Source: a virus. From it: a stretch of DNA of 64,000 bases. Location of the stretch: positions 1 to 64,000 of the IMG/VR virus record IMGVR_UViG_3300020185_000013. One strand, 5' to 3'. The notes beneath the pieces were generated by a model, which was not told where the DNA came from, did no database searches, and was given only the letters and a program-made list of their open reading frames with translations. Position numbers and translations under genes: made by a program. Shown here in pieces: positions 7,666 to 14,788 of this stretch; the first letter of the stretch is position 1; each line of letters starts with the position of its first letter.

Positions 7666-7694
7666 AGAGGATCCCAAGTGGGTCCTCTTTTTTT
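7666..7694 (+). terminator. Rho-independent terminator
   Basis: AGAGGA(T)CCC pairs with GGGTCCTCT, one bulged T, followed by a run of seven T. A second small hairpin (7632-7651, GAGGG / CCCTC) lies just upstream. The pair ends the 7135-7619 operon. Confidence 0.85.
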
Positions 7695-7704
7695 GATATA
7701 TAGA
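7695..7704 (+). promoter_or_regulatory. Late-type GATATATA promoter motif
   Basis: GATATATAGA directly follows the T-run of the terminator and ends two bases before the ATG at 7707. By analogy with T4 TATAAATA the start of transcription would fall at or next to the ATG. Confidence 0.6.
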
Positions 7705-7706
7705 AT

Positions 7707-7973
7707 ATGAAACACGTAAAACTATTTGAGGAATTCAGAGCTGATCTGAAAGACGAAGACGAAAGAATGATAAAGATTCGTCATTTTCAAGGTTCTGTAA
7801 GAGACCTTGATGATTGGTTACGTGACAAGATCGGCGAAACAAATCCATATAAAGATACTATAATGGTAAATGGACCACACCAAGGTGAAAAAGATCAGTC
7901 ATTGCCGTATCAAGATTACCAGAATGGAAAGTCTATGCTTATAAAGAACAGATATGGAAGAGAAAACAGCTAA
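7707..7973 (+). CDS. Small protein with capsid-targeting-like N-terminus
   Basis: This 88-residue protein begins MKHVKLFEEF, matching the MKxIKxFExF leader of the packaged-protein family, and is driven by a late-type motif. Where the family has Glu13 it has Asp13, so cleavage is uncertain. The remainder is hydrophilic with no recognised fold. It overlaps the next gene by 20 bp. Confidence 0.65.
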   Translation: MKHVKLFEEFRADLKDEDERMIKIRHFQGSVRDLDDWLRDKIGETNPYKDTIMVNGPHQGEKDQSLPYQDYQNGKSMLIKNRYGRENS

Positions 7974-8169
7974 AGAATTAGTAAAGCAACTTACCAGAAT
8001 TGCTGACGCTCTAGAAAAATCGAACACATTAGAATCAGTTCGCGAAAAGAGACGTATTAAGCTTGAAAAACTAGAAGAAAAGAATCTTAAAGCAGATCTT
8101 CTAGAAAAGGTCAAAGTAGACCCAGAAAAAGTTATTCAGACATCACCTAGACTTGAAAGTGAAGAATGA
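7954..8169 (+). CDS. Small coiled-coil protein
   Basis: Seventy-one residues, mostly Lys, Glu, Leu and Arg in heptad-like order (ELVKQLTRIADALEKS), predicting one long helix. It overlaps both neighbours, the downstream one being the DnaJ gene (ATGA overlap), which suggests translational coupling and perhaps work with DnaJ. Confidence 0.6.
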   Translation: MEEKTAKELVKQLTRIADALEKSNTLESVREKRRIKLEKLEEKNLKADLLEKVKVDPEKVIQTSPRLESEE

Positions 8170-8975
8170 GTTATTACCAAACGCTAGGGGTCGAGCAAAC
8201 CGCAACTCAAGACGAAATTAAAAAAGCTTACCGTAATCTAAGTAAGCAATACCACCCTGACGTTAATGATGGGGACGACACTCAATTTAAAGAGATTGCC
8301 GCGGCCTATGATGTTTTAGGTAATGAGCAAAAGCGCCAGCAATATGATTCTCAACAGGGCGGTCATGATTTCTTTAGTCAATTTGCAAGAGGGGCTGGCC
8401 AAAACCAATCAATGTCTGATATTTTTGACCAGTTTTTTGGAGGTCAGTTTAGACAGCAAGAAGCACAAAAAGGGCCAGACTATCGAGTAGATATGCATAT
8501 CTCATTTGAAGAGGCATTTAAAGGTACTCGTAAAGAATTCTCTATCAATGGTTCTAATATCTCAGTCGATTTTAAACCTGGTCTAAAAACTGGCCAGAAG
8601 TTTAGACTGCGAGGAAAGGGAGGACCTCACCCATATAATTCAAATTTGCCAAATGGAGATGTAGTGGTCCATATTCAAGTAATGGCTGATGGTAGGTTTA
8701 TTTTACAAGGTAATGATATCTGGATTGAGCATTCTATTCCATGGTGGGATATAATTAGCGGGACAAAGATTAATGCCTGGTCACCAGATGGACTAATTAG
8801 TATAAATATACCAAAGGGAACTATACCGGGTAAAACTTTGAGAATAAAAGGCAAAGGATATCCGATATATAATACAGATACGAGAGGAGATTTGTTATGC
8901 AGAGTAAACCCAACTTACCCTGAATTAAACGAACAACAAATTAGTCTCGTTGAACAAATAAAAGAACATGGATAA
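8166..8975 (+). CDS. DnaJ-family co-chaperone (type B, no zinc fingers)
   Basis: This 269-residue protein has an N-terminal J domain with HPD at 30-32, a Gln/Gly/Phe-rich linker (about 62-100), and two C-terminal beta domains (GLKTGQKFRLRGKG, GTIPGKTLRIKGKGYP). The cysteine-rich zinc domain of type A DnaJ is missing, as in CbpA/DnaJB. It should stimulate host DnaK ATPase and deliver clients, perhaps virion proteins. T4-like phages rarely carry a full DnaJ. Confidence 0.93.
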   Translation: MSYYQTLGVEQTATQDEIKKAYRNLSKQYHPDVNDGDDTQFKEIAAAYDVLGNEQKRQQYDSQQGGHDFFSQFARGAGQNQSMSDIFDQFFGGQFRQQEAQKGPDYRVDMHISFEEAFKGTRKEFSINGSNISVDFKPGLKTGQKFRLRGKGGPHPYNSNLPNGDVVVHIQVMADGRFILQGNDIWIEHSIPWWDIISGTKINAWSPDGLISINIPKGTIPGKTLRIKGKGYPIYNTDTRGDLLCRVNPTYPELNEQQISLVEQIKEHG

Positions 8976-9237
8976 TTTATTCTTTGGCGGATTTATAGAA
9001 TCAAGTAGACCTAATTGGGGATTCAGCGCAATCATCAATGGCCTAACTGACGTCGATGCGACGTATAATATCATTTATGAAGCCGTACTAAATAATCCAA
9101 CCTATGTCATTCTTTCTGAAGCAGATGACGATCATAAGCTTAAAGTCATTTCAAAAATGATTAAACATTTTGAAGACAAAGAAGATTATGAAAAATGCGC
9201 AGAACTACTTAGAATTAAAAAAGCAATTCAAGAATAA
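8968..9237 (+). CDS. Small protein with C-terminal YEKC motif
   Basis: The 89-residue protein overlaps the end of DnaJ by 8 bp. Its C-terminus, KHFEDKEDYEKCAELLRIKK, is the clearest copy of the UVR-like helical hairpin also found at 7332 and 9536. The N-terminal half (FFGGFIESSRPNWGF) is unique. Its stop abuts the ATG of bS21. Confidence 0.72.
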   Translation: MDNLFFGGFIESSRPNWGFSAIINGLTDVDATYNIIYEAVLNNPTYVILSEADDDHKLKVISKMIKHFEDKEDYEKCAELLRIKKAIQE

Positions 9238-9429
9238 ATGATTATCGTAAAAGTTAATAAGAAGGGCGGAATCGAGAAAGCCCTTAAACAGTACAAGTCA
9301 AAAGTCATCAAAACAAAACAATTAAAAGACTTAAGAGACAATAGGTACTTCGAAAAGAATTCACAAGTAAAACGCAAGAAAATTGCGAAAGCAAAGTACA
9401 TCCAACACAAATTTAGGGACAACGGTTAA
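9238..9429 (+). CDS. rpsU: Ribosomal protein bS21 homologue
   Basis: The 63-residue basic protein matches bS21 over its length: start MIIVKVNKKGGIEKALKQYKS, the K.LKDLRDNRYFEKNS stretch, and the KAKYIQHKFR tail. In Bacteroidota, bS21 sits next to the 3' end of 16S rRNA and, with bS18 and bS6, occludes the anti-Shine-Dalgarno (established for Flavobacterium). Phage copies of bS21 are known from large phages. It may replace host bS21 and bias initiation toward phage mRNAs (inference). ATG follows the previous stop directly. Confidence 0.9.
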   Translation: MIIVKVNKKGGIEKALKQYKSKVIKTKQLKDLRDNRYFEKNSQVKRKKIAKAKYIQHKFRDNG

Positions 9430-9535
9430 TCAGATAATATTAAAATATTTTAAGTATTATTTGATGTATCCTTAACTACTGTCGAATATATAACATAGAC
9501 TAAATCATACCTGATCACAAATGATCAGATAGACT
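9430..9535 (+). promoter_or_regulatory. Intergenic promoter and palindrome
   Basis: No gene is seen here. A late-type AATATATAAC lies at 9485-9494. A perfect inverted repeat CTGATCA / TGATCAG (about 9513-9530, 4-base loop) sits a few bases before the next ATG. It has no T-run, so it is more likely an operator or translational hairpin than a terminator. Confidence 0.5.
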
Positions 9536-9820
9536 ATGAAAAAGACAGAAACAACTACAATGAGCGGATTTGTATCAAAATCGGACAGAGACAGTCTGAT
9601 GAGGGCTTCTTACTACCAAATCACGAGAAACTTTACCAAAACGGTAAACCGCTTCATCGTATTCAAAGATAATGACAGGTTGATCGAAATACCTCATGGT
9701 ATCGGACAGCGCAGTAAATTTATTGACCTAATGGTTGAATACTTCGAGACTCAAGAAGAGTACGAGAAATGTAATAAGCTGATGAAGCTCAAAGACCTCG
9801 TTATTATGGCGGGCGATTAA
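9536..9820 (+). CDS. Small protein with C-terminal YEKC motif
   Basis: This 94-residue protein has a basic N-terminal half followed by VEYFETQEEYEKCNKLMKLK, the third copy of the UVR-like motif seen at 7332 and 8968. It is preceded by a palindrome and a late-type motif and followed by PhoH. Function unknown. Confidence 0.72.
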   Translation: MKKTETTTMSGFVSKSDRDSLMRASYYQITRNFTKTVNRFIVFKDNDRLIEIPHGIGQRSKFIDLMVEYFETQEEYEKCNKLMKLKDLVIMAGD

Positions 9821-9845
9821 ATAACACAAACCACAACTACTATAT

Positions 9846-10535
9846 ATGGCTAGAGGTTCAAAAGGAACTCAAAGACAGGAAAGCTTACTAAATAGAGTAC
9901 AGCTAAGACAGTCACAACAAAAATATTTACATCAAATTGAAAACAACGAAATAACATTTTGCTACGGACCAGCTGGAACATCAAAGACATTTACTGCCTG
10001 TTTTGCTGCTCTAAAAATGTTAGAAGAGAAGAAGATCAAAGAGATTATATTGTGTAAACCAATCCAAGAGGCTGGAGAAAAGCTAGGTTTTTTACCTGGT
10101 GATAAAGACGACAAGGTCGATCCATACATGAAATCATATAAGTCCAATATTGAAAAGATTATTGGCGTTGAAAAGACAAAACTCTTATTTGATAAGAACA
10201 TCTTAAGGTTTGAACCACTTGCATACATGAGAGGCGATACGTTTGATAACGCTCTAATGATTCTAGATGAGGCGCAAAATGCTACCTTTAAGCAACTGAT
10301 GCTATTCGTTACAAGAATGGGTAAAGACTCGAAAGTAATTGTTACTGGAGACGTTAGTCAACATGACATTGCTAAATCACGAGTTTCTCTGCCAGATTTT
10401 ATTAATCTAATTGGAGGCGTAAAAGGAGTAGGTACTCATATTTTTGGAGATAGTGATATTGTACGTGCTAAGATTCTACAAGAGATTGTAAAGAAGTACG
10501 ACCTTTGGAGAGATCACCACGAACCTAAAGGATAA
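9846..10535 (+). CDS. phoH: PhoH-like P-loop ATPase
   Basis: The 229-residue protein has Walker A GPAGTSKT (41-48), the PhoH signature LCKPIQEAGEKLGFLPGD, Walker B LMILDEAQN, and VIVTGDVSQHD (sensor). PhoH proteins resemble the helicase core and are frequent in phages of aquatic bacteria; an RNA helicase/RNase link has been proposed for cellular forms. Its role in infection is not settled. Confidence 0.93.
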   Translation: MARGSKGTQRQESLLNRVQLRQSQQKYLHQIENNEITFCYGPAGTSKTFTACFAALKMLEEKKIKEIILCKPIQEAGEKLGFLPGDKDDKVDPYMKSYKSNIEKIIGVEKTKLLFDKNILRFEPLAYMRGDTFDNALMILDEAQNATFKQLMLFVTRMGKDSKVIVTGDVSQHDIAKSRVSLPDFINLIGGVKGVGTHIFGDSDIVRAKILQEIVKKYDLWRDHHEPKG

Positions 10536-10549
10536 ACTTTTTCAAATTG

Positions 10550-10571
10550 CGTGATATAATAATAAATCACG
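10550..10571 (+). promoter_or_regulatory. Inverted repeat ahead of RNase HII
   Basis: CGTGAT and ATCACG flank an AT-only 10-base loop just upstream of the RNase HII ATG at 10577. It could be an operator or a start-site hairpin. No T-run follows. Confidence 0.4.
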
Positions 10572-10576
10572 TTTTA

Positions 10577-11203
10577 ATGAAGAAGATATTACTGAAGTCA
10601 AGGTTAAATGAGGACATATCAATCGTAGAGGTTGGTGTAGATGAGGCTGGAAGAGGAGCATTAGCAGGTCCAGTTACAGTAGCTGCATGTATCATGCCTC
10701 CTGGATTTCAACACGAACTAATAAAGGATAGTAAACTATTAAGTGAAGGTCAGCGCGCTGAAGCTCGCCAAATGGTACTTGACAATGCAATTGCGTATCA
10801 CGTAGAGCACATTCCAGTAGAACAAATAGAATCAACAAACATCCTAAAGGCTACACTGACAGGCATGGAAAAGTGCCTTCGTAAAGTATATGAGTCTACT
10901 GGGTTTGATTTTGTTCTTGTTGATGGTGATCAGTTTCACGGCTTCGAAGGAATTCATTTTGAAACGGTAGTGGGTGGTGATAATCTATACATACCAATTG
11001 CTGCTGCTTCAATCTTAGCAAAGACTGAACGCGATCGTTTAATGAAGGACTTAAGCAAGGACTACATGGAGTATGGATGGGGTAGTAATAAAGGCTACGG
11101 AACAGCACAACATCGTAAAGCAATTGAGAATTCTGGAGCGACTCCACACCACCGCAAGTCTTTTATTAGCCATATGCTAACGAAAACTGCGACATTGTTT
11201 TGA
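10577..11203 (+). CDS. rnhB: Ribonuclease HII
   Basis: The 208-residue enzyme has the motifs GVDEAGRGALAGP, IKDSKLLS, VLVDG and AAASILAKTERDR, which supply the acidic metal-binding residues. RNase HII removes RNA from RNA-DNA hybrids and single ribonucleotides from DNA. Many T4-like phages use a different RNase H. A TTG at 10547 would add ten residues, but the ATG at 10577 is preferred because the extension runs through the inverted repeat. Confidence 0.93.
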   Translation: MKKILLKSRLNEDISIVEVGVDEAGRGALAGPVTVAACIMPPGFQHELIKDSKLLSEGQRAEARQMVLDNAIAYHVEHIPVEQIESTNILKATLTGMEKCLRKVYESTGFDFVLVDGDQFHGFEGIHFETVVGGDNLYIPIAAASILAKTERDRLMKDLSKDYMEYGWGSNKGYGTAQHRKAIENSGATPHHRKSFISHMLTKTATLF

Positions 11204-11544
11204 GAAGTTTAATACTTGGGAGTCTGCTGTTCATGTTAGGGCAATCTCTTATTTGGATTCAGACGAATGGTCAATTTGTGTGGCCATGGTTTAAAAAGAA
11301 TCCAATCGTCATCTCAGTTATTTTTGGTTCAGTAATCAGTTATATTTTAATTTATGCTACACGATTTGTTGTTGGTCACTTTGATGGAATGTTATGGCCA
11401 AGTCGTTTTATTGGCTTTTCAACTGGGATTGTTACGTTTGCCGCTCTAACCTATATTTTCTTAGGAGAGGGCATCAATGCTAAAACAGCAGTCTCGTTAG
11501 GTCTTGCCCTATTACTAATCTTAATTCAATTATTCTGGAAATGA
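11200..11544 (+). CDS. Four-helix membrane protein
   Basis: A 114-residue protein with about four hydrophobic segments (LILGSLLFMLGQSLIWI, IVISVIFGSVISYILIY, FIGFSTGIVTFAALTYIF, AVSLGLALLLILIQLF). The likely start is a TTG overlapping the RNase HII TGA (TTGA), since the first ATG (11233) would cut the first membrane helix. It ends in an ATGA overlap with the next gene. Family not recognised. Confidence 0.65.
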   Translation: MRSLILGSLLFMLGQSLIWIQTNGQFVWPWFKKNPIVISVIFGSVISYILIYATRFVVGHFDGMLWPSRFIGFSTGIVTFAALTYIFLGEGINAKTAVSLGLALLLILIQLFWK

Positions 11545-11771
11545 AAATACCACAATTCGAAAAACCACCAACAGTAGCAGTTTACCAAAAAAGAACGTCA
11601 GGTAAATACTACATGCTAGTCACTGAAAAGGACGTTGACACCGTTAACAATGCTGCAGCCCGCAAGCCGTTAATTGAGCATAAGTATTCAATAATAGAAC
11701 TTGGCATTGGCCAATCCTTTATTGATACGTGGTGCAAAAAGTACAAAATCAATAATTTTGAAATAAAATAG
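11541..11771 (+). CDS. Small basic protein, function unknown
   Basis: Seventy-six residues beginning MKIPQFEKPPTVAVYQK, coupled by ATGA to the membrane protein and ended by the cassette hairpin at 11773. No membrane segment and no recognised family. Confidence 0.65.
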   Translation: MKIPQFEKPPTVAVYQKRTSGKYYMLVTEKDVDTVNNAAARKPLIEHKYSIIELGIGQSFIDTWCKKYKINNFEIK

Positions 11772-11772
11772 T

Positions 11773-11810
11773 AAAAAAGTTGGCCTAGATTTTTCTATGT
11801 CAACTTTTTT
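11773..11810 (+). terminator. Terminator half of a terminator/promoter cassette
   Basis: AAAAAAGTTGGC pairs with GTCAACTTTTTT around an 11- to 14-base loop. The right arm contains the ATGTC element and its T-run is the terminator tail. Confidence 0.8.
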
Positions 11811-11821
11811 GTTTATATTAG
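11790..11821 (+). promoter_or_regulatory. Class A promoter, copy 2
   Basis: TTTTTCTATGTC, 12 bp, TATATTAG (11814-11821), followed by CTATATAATTAA. It drives the gene at 11846. Confidence 0.75.
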
Positions 11822-11845
11822 CTATATAATTAATCAACAACGTAT

Positions 11846-12070
11846 ATGAACAAGTTATCAGAATCGATCGGAACAATTATCGCGGCGGTATTACTAATCG
11901 CATTCGCTGCATTATTAATGGCATTGCCAACAAAATGGCTTTGGAATGCATGCTTAGTACCTGCAGTAGATGGAATTCACCAAATTGGATTCTTACAAGC
12001 GCTAGGACTCAACTTCCTATTCTCAATCTTATTTAAATCACACACTAGCACTTCTAAAAATGACAAATAA
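11846..12070 (+). CDS. Small two-helix membrane protein
   Basis: This 74-residue protein has a strong first membrane helix (IGTIIAAVLLIAFAALLMAL) and a second segment (FLQALGLNFLFSILF), with a short polar tail. It overlaps the nucleotidase gene by 11 bp. Function unknown; it could act at the inner membrane. Confidence 0.7.
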   Translation: MNKLSESIGTIIAAVLLIAFAALLMALPTKWLWNACLVPAVDGIHQIGFLQALGLNFLFSILFKSHTSTSKNDK

Positions 12071-12527
12071 GAAGATCGTTTATATAGATATGGACGGTGT
12101 CTTAGTAGATCTAGTCGGCTGGGTAAAAGATAACTATTTGCCAGAATACATTGAAGATGCTGGAATTGGTAATATCGTCGATAATAATGCAGTAGCCTTT
12201 TACGAAGCTGCACCAATTAAAGGAGCAGTTGAAGCTTTTATCGAACTATGTAAGAACCCAGAACTAGAAGTCTTTATTCTTTCTACCGCACCATGGTCAA
12301 ACAGTGAATCATGGAAAGCAAAACGGGTTTGGGTAGAAGAACATCTAGGTCCATATGCTACTAAAAAACTAATACTATCACATCGTAAAGATCTTCTTCG
12401 TGGCGATATTCTAATTGATGACCGTCCAAATAACGGCGCCGCTGAATTTGAAGGAGAACTTATTAAGTTTGGAACTAAACCGTTTGAATCATGGGAAGAG
12501 GTATTGAACCACATCAAGGCTATTTAA
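12060..12527 (+). CDS. HAD-family 5'(3')-deoxyribonucleotidase
   Basis: The 155-residue protein has the HAD motifs DMDGVLVD (nucleophile and general acid Asp), ILSTAPW (Thr/Ser motif II), a motif III Lys in the KKLILSHRKD area, and DILIDDRPNN (motif IV). The STAPW and DDRP sequences are typical of the NT5C family, which dephosphorylates deoxynucleoside monophosphates. A likely role is adjusting nucleotide pools during replication. Confidence 0.88.
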   Translation: MTNKKIVYIDMDGVLVDLVGWVKDNYLPEYIEDAGIGNIVDNNAVAFYEAAPIKGAVEAFIELCKNPELEVFILSTAPWSNSESWKAKRVWVEEHLGPYATKKLILSHRKDLLRGDILIDDRPNNGAAEFEGELIKFGTKPFESWEEVLNHIKAI

Positions 12528-12709
12528 CATTAGATCAATTTTTAGCACAGTATTCTTATGTACAGAAGGTATATAAGAGTTGTACAAATGAAAGCCAAAG
12601 AAAAACGGCAAAGAAATGGGCTGAAGATTGGTCAATCAGAATGGAGAGATGGGCTCCTTTAATCGTAAAGGACCGTCACGAGTTATATAAGTCGGTGACT
12701 TCTAATTGA
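12491..12709 (+). CDS. Small protein, function unknown
   Basis: This 72-residue protein overlaps the nucleotidase by 37 bp in another frame. The C-terminal two thirds is basic and Trp-rich (KKWAEDWSIRMERWAPL). The conserved part may begin near LTLDQFLAQY, so a non-ATG start closer to 12528 is possible. It is followed by a late-type promoter motif. Confidence 0.5.
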   Translation: MGRGIEPHQGYLTLDQFLAQYSYVQKVYKSCTNESQRKTAKKWAEDWSIRMERWAPLIVKDRHELYKSVTSN

Positions 12710-12717
12710 TATATAAA
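12708..12717 (+). promoter_or_regulatory. Late-type GATATATA promoter motif
   Basis: GATATATAAA overlaps the stop of the previous gene and lies 17 bp before the ATG at 12735. Confidence 0.55.
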
Positions 12718-12734
12718 GAAACAAGACCAAAATG

Positions 12735-13271
12735 ATGAAGTATATAATGACATTTGAAAAATACCAGACATACAGCGACTATAAACAGGGTGGTATGAGA
12801 TGGGGTTCTCCAGAAGATTTAAAAGACGATGCAATTCTTACTCTTAAAAGATTACTGCCTACGTTTGATGAAAAATGGATCGATTCAGTTGAAGACATGT
12901 CAGACGATAAAAAAGGAATTAAATTTGAGATTAAAGTAGGTAAAGACATAATCCACATGTTTAAAACTGGCAATTATCGAGGCAGCTGGGAATACTATCT
13001 AAATAAGAAGAAGTCTAGCGAGTCAAAAGTACAGGATCATTTAGAAGCGGCGAATATGAGCCAAGTTGAGAAGTTTTTAAAGCATGTTGCCGGCTACGAT
13101 TTTTGGGCTGATTACATCGACAACGGTGGTCAAAGAAACGATGCAGTTTCTAATAATAAATCAATCGAAGATATTTTTAACTCACTAAGCAAATCAGACA
13201 AGAAAGAGGCTGTTAAAGGAATGCAGAAAATGTTTAAACATTCTGAATTCGAGAAGGTCTTTAAAGCATAA
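12735..13271 (+). CDS. Protein with capsid-targeting-like N-terminus, function unknown
   Basis: The 178-residue protein begins MKYIMTFEKY, the leader pattern of the packaged family, although Glu13 is not present. The body is hydrophilic (RWGSPEDLKDDAI, GYDFWADYIDNGGQ). An ATG directly upstream (12732) would add one Met. It has its own late-type motif and ends at the cassette hairpin. A packaged internal protein is inferred from the leader only. Confidence 0.65.
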   Translation: MKYIMTFEKYQTYSDYKQGGMRWGSPEDLKDDAILTLKRLLPTFDEKWIDSVEDMSDDKKGIKFEIKVGKDIIHMFKTGNYRGSWEYYLNKKKSSESKVQDHLEAANMSQVEKFLKHVAGYDFWADYIDNGGQRNDAVSNNKSIEDIFNSLSKSDKKEAVKGMQKMFKHSEFEKVFKA

Positions 13272-13297
13272 AATCAAAACTTTTTTGGAAATAATTG

Positions 13298-13327
13298 AGC
13301 CGGCATTTTTTTATGTCGGCTTTTTTG
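13298..13327 (+). terminator. Terminator half of a terminator/promoter cassette
   Basis: AGCCGGCAT / ATGTCGGCT stem, as in copy 1, with a T-run. It is almost identical to the element at 7069 although 6.2 kb away. Confidence 0.85.
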
Positions 13328-13337
13328 TTTATATTTA
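13304..13337 (+). promoter_or_regulatory. Class A promoter, copy 3
   Basis: TTTTTTTATGTC, 12 bp, TATATTTA (13330-13337), then CTATGTAAT. It drives the membrane protein at 13377. Confidence 0.72.
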
Positions 13338-13376
13338 CTATGTAATCAATCGGGGAAGCCCACTAAACAAATAACA

Positions 13377-13625
13377 ATGTCAAATAACAAATCATCAGGA
13401 GTATCATTTAGTTCATTATTAACTATTGTATTTATTGTACTTAAGCTAACCGACGTAATTGATTGGTCATGGGTTTGGGTATTGAGTCCAAGTTGGATTT
13501 CTCTCTTATTAGGTCTTGCACTTATTCCAGTTATTCTTATGCTCAATAAGAAAATTGAAAATGATAAGCCTATCAATAAATTCTTTGAGGCTCGTTTAAA
13601 AAAAATGGTAAAAGGTCAAAAATAA
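13377..13625 (+). CDS. Small two-helix membrane protein
   Basis: This 82-residue protein has a first hydrophobic segment with VFIVLKLTDVIDWSWVWVL and then a SPSWISLLLGLALIPVILML helix. The KLTxVIxWSWxWVLxPxWI pattern recurs in small phage and bacterial membrane proteins; I recall it as a named but uncharacterised family. The C-terminal tail is basic. Confidence 0.75.
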   Translation: MSNNKSSGVSFSSLLTIVFIVLKLTDVIDWSWVWVLSPSWISLLLGLALIPVILMLNKKIENDKPINKFFEARLKKMVKGQK

Positions 13626-13658
13626 TTGGCCTTTTATTTTTTTATGTCAATTATTTTT
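13618..13658 (+). terminator. Terminator half of a terminator/promoter cassette
   Basis: AAAAATAATTG pairs with CAATTATTTTT, an AT-rich 11-bp stem with a T-rich loop. The left arm overlaps the stop codon of the membrane protein gene. Confidence 0.65.
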
Positions 13659-13668
13659 ATTATATTAG
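13637..13668 (+). promoter_or_regulatory. Class A promoter, copy 4
   Basis: TTTTTTTATGTC, 12 bp, TATATTAG (13661-13668). It drives the gene at 13693. Confidence 0.75.
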
Positions 13669-13692
13669 TAGTATAATTAAAAAGATAAAAAC

Positions 13693-13995
13693 ATGATACA
13701 GTTTAAAGATTTAGTATTCCATAAAAAGAAATACCACACAGGTGGTATCAATAGTCGAATGGACTTTGATAATGGATTTTCAATTAGTGTAATCGCAGGT
13801 GGGTTGGCTTACAGCACACCACGTGAAGATAAGGATAGTCCTGATGACTTTGCTTCATTTGAGGTAGCAGTATTTGCTCCTGATGGTGAGTTTACGCGTG
13901 AGTTCTTCCCTGAAGACCATAATGATGATGTTTTGGGATGGCAAGATCGAGGTCAAATCAACGCTATAATGTTATTAATCCAATCTAAAGGCTAA
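13693..13995 (+). CDS. Small protein, function unknown
   Basis: One hundred residues beginning MIQFKDLVFHKK, with FDNGFSISVIAGG and EVAVFAPDGEFTREF segments suggesting a beta-sheet fold. It forms a single-gene transcription unit between class A cassettes. Not recognised. Confidence 0.72.
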   Translation: MIQFKDLVFHKKKYHTGGINSRMDFDNGFSISVIAGGLAYSTPREDKDSPDDFASFEVAVFAPDGEFTREFFPEDHNDDVLGWQDRGQINAIMLLIQSKG

Positions 13996-14023
13996 TTAAA
14001 TTTTAAAAATAATTCACTCCAGA

Positions 14024-14055
14024 TTTTTTTATGTCATGGATTTTGTTTATATTAG
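14024..14055 (+). promoter_or_regulatory. Class A promoter, copy 5
   Basis: ATTTTTTTATGTC, 12 bp, TATATTAG (14048-14055), then TACTATAATTAAA. The upstream hairpin is reduced to TCCA / TGGA, so here the promoter motif is conserved while the terminator stem is not. Confidence 0.78.
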
Positions 14056-14079
14056 TACTATAATTAAAAAACAAACAAT

Positions 14080-14265
14080 ATGCCACAATTAGAATTATTC
14101 GAAAAACCAAAAAACCTAGCAGGAGAAGAAGCATGGAAAGTTGCGAAAGCAGTTTCAACTGGAGCCTATTCTTATGAAGACGCTGTAGAAATGGTTGCTA
14201 GCGTTAAACAATTAGATGATGATCTAATGTATATAGAAGGAATAGTACAGTCATACACTTATTAA
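14080..14265 (+). CDS. Small protein, function unknown
   Basis: Sixty-one residues beginning MPQLELFEKPKNLAGEEAW, with a helical acidic C-terminus (EDAVEMVASVKQLDDDL). Single-gene unit with its own class A promoter. Confidence 0.68.
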   Translation: MPQLELFEKPKNLAGEEAWKVAKAVSTGAYSYEDAVEMVASVKQLDDDLMYIEGIVQSYTY

Positions 14266-14281
14266 AATAAATGACTCCAGA

Positions 14282-14313
14282 TTTTTTTATGTCATGGATT
14301 TTGTTTATATTAG
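14282..14313 (+). promoter_or_regulatory. Class A promoter, copy 6
   Basis: TTTTTTTATGTC, 12 bp, TATATTAG (14306-14313), then CTATGTAATTAAA. The core is nearly identical to copy 5. Confidence 0.78.
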
Positions 14314-14339
14314 CTATGTAATTAAAAGATATAACTATT

Positions 14340-14483
14340 ATGACTACAAGATTCCCATTCCTCCGCTCTCAAGATGAAAAAAACATCCAAGCTATGATCG
14401 ATCAAAATCAAGAAATCTTCGATCACTTAAACGACCAACAAATTGTCGCTATCTACCTCAACAAACTTTACTCTAACGAATAA
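14340..14483 (+). CDS. Small protein (47 aa), function unknown
   Basis: An ATG 27 bp after promoter copy 6 opens a 47-residue frame beginning MTTRFPFLRSQDEKN, with QAMIDQNQEIFDHL predicting a helix. It is the only frame between two class A promoters, which is the main support that it is a gene. Confidence 0.6.
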   Translation: MTTRFPFLRSQDEKNIQAMIDQNQEIFDHLNDQQIVAIYLNKLYSNE

Positions 14484-14507
14484 ATTTTGAAAATAAATCA
14501 CTCCAGA

Positions 14508-14539
14508 TTTTTTTATGTCGTAGAAATTGTTTATATTAG
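14508..14539 (+). promoter_or_regulatory. Class A promoter, copy 7
   Basis: TTTTTTTATGTC, 12 bp, TATATTAG (14532-14539), then TACTGTAATTAAA. It drives the gene at 14563. Confidence 0.78.
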
Positions 14540-14562
14540 TACTGTAATTAAAAGTTAACCAT

Positions 14563-14778
14563 ATGAAAGAATACATTTTATCCACTGGCCTAACAGCCTC
14601 AGATTTTGAAGTCGATGGAATCGACACAAGAGATTATCCTGACTTTTGCGATGCTTATATTTGTGACGCATCAGTCTTAGAAAATGGAGAATGGCGAGAT
14701 GCCACTGACCCAGAAATTGACGAGTTAAACGAAGATTCAGATCTTGTTTACTCATGTGTTGAAGATTACCTATATTAA
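14563..14778 (+). CDS. Small very acidic protein, function unknown
   Basis: Seventy-one residues, with about 22 Asp/Glu and four Cys (FCDAYICDAS, YSCVEDYLY). Strong acidity can indicate a DNA mimic or a protein-binding inhibitor, but there is no direct evidence. First gene of an apparent operon reaching about 16269. Confidence 0.68.
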   Translation: MKEYILSTGLTASDFEVDGIDTRDYPDFCDAYICDASVLENGEWRDATDPEIDELNEDSDLVYSCVEDYLY

Positions 14779-14788
14779 TAAAAGAATT

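Noticed and set aside
7620-7706. Possible tRNA or small RNA
   Set aside because: The two hairpins do not form a cloverleaf; the second is a terminator. No tRNA was seen anywhere in the window.
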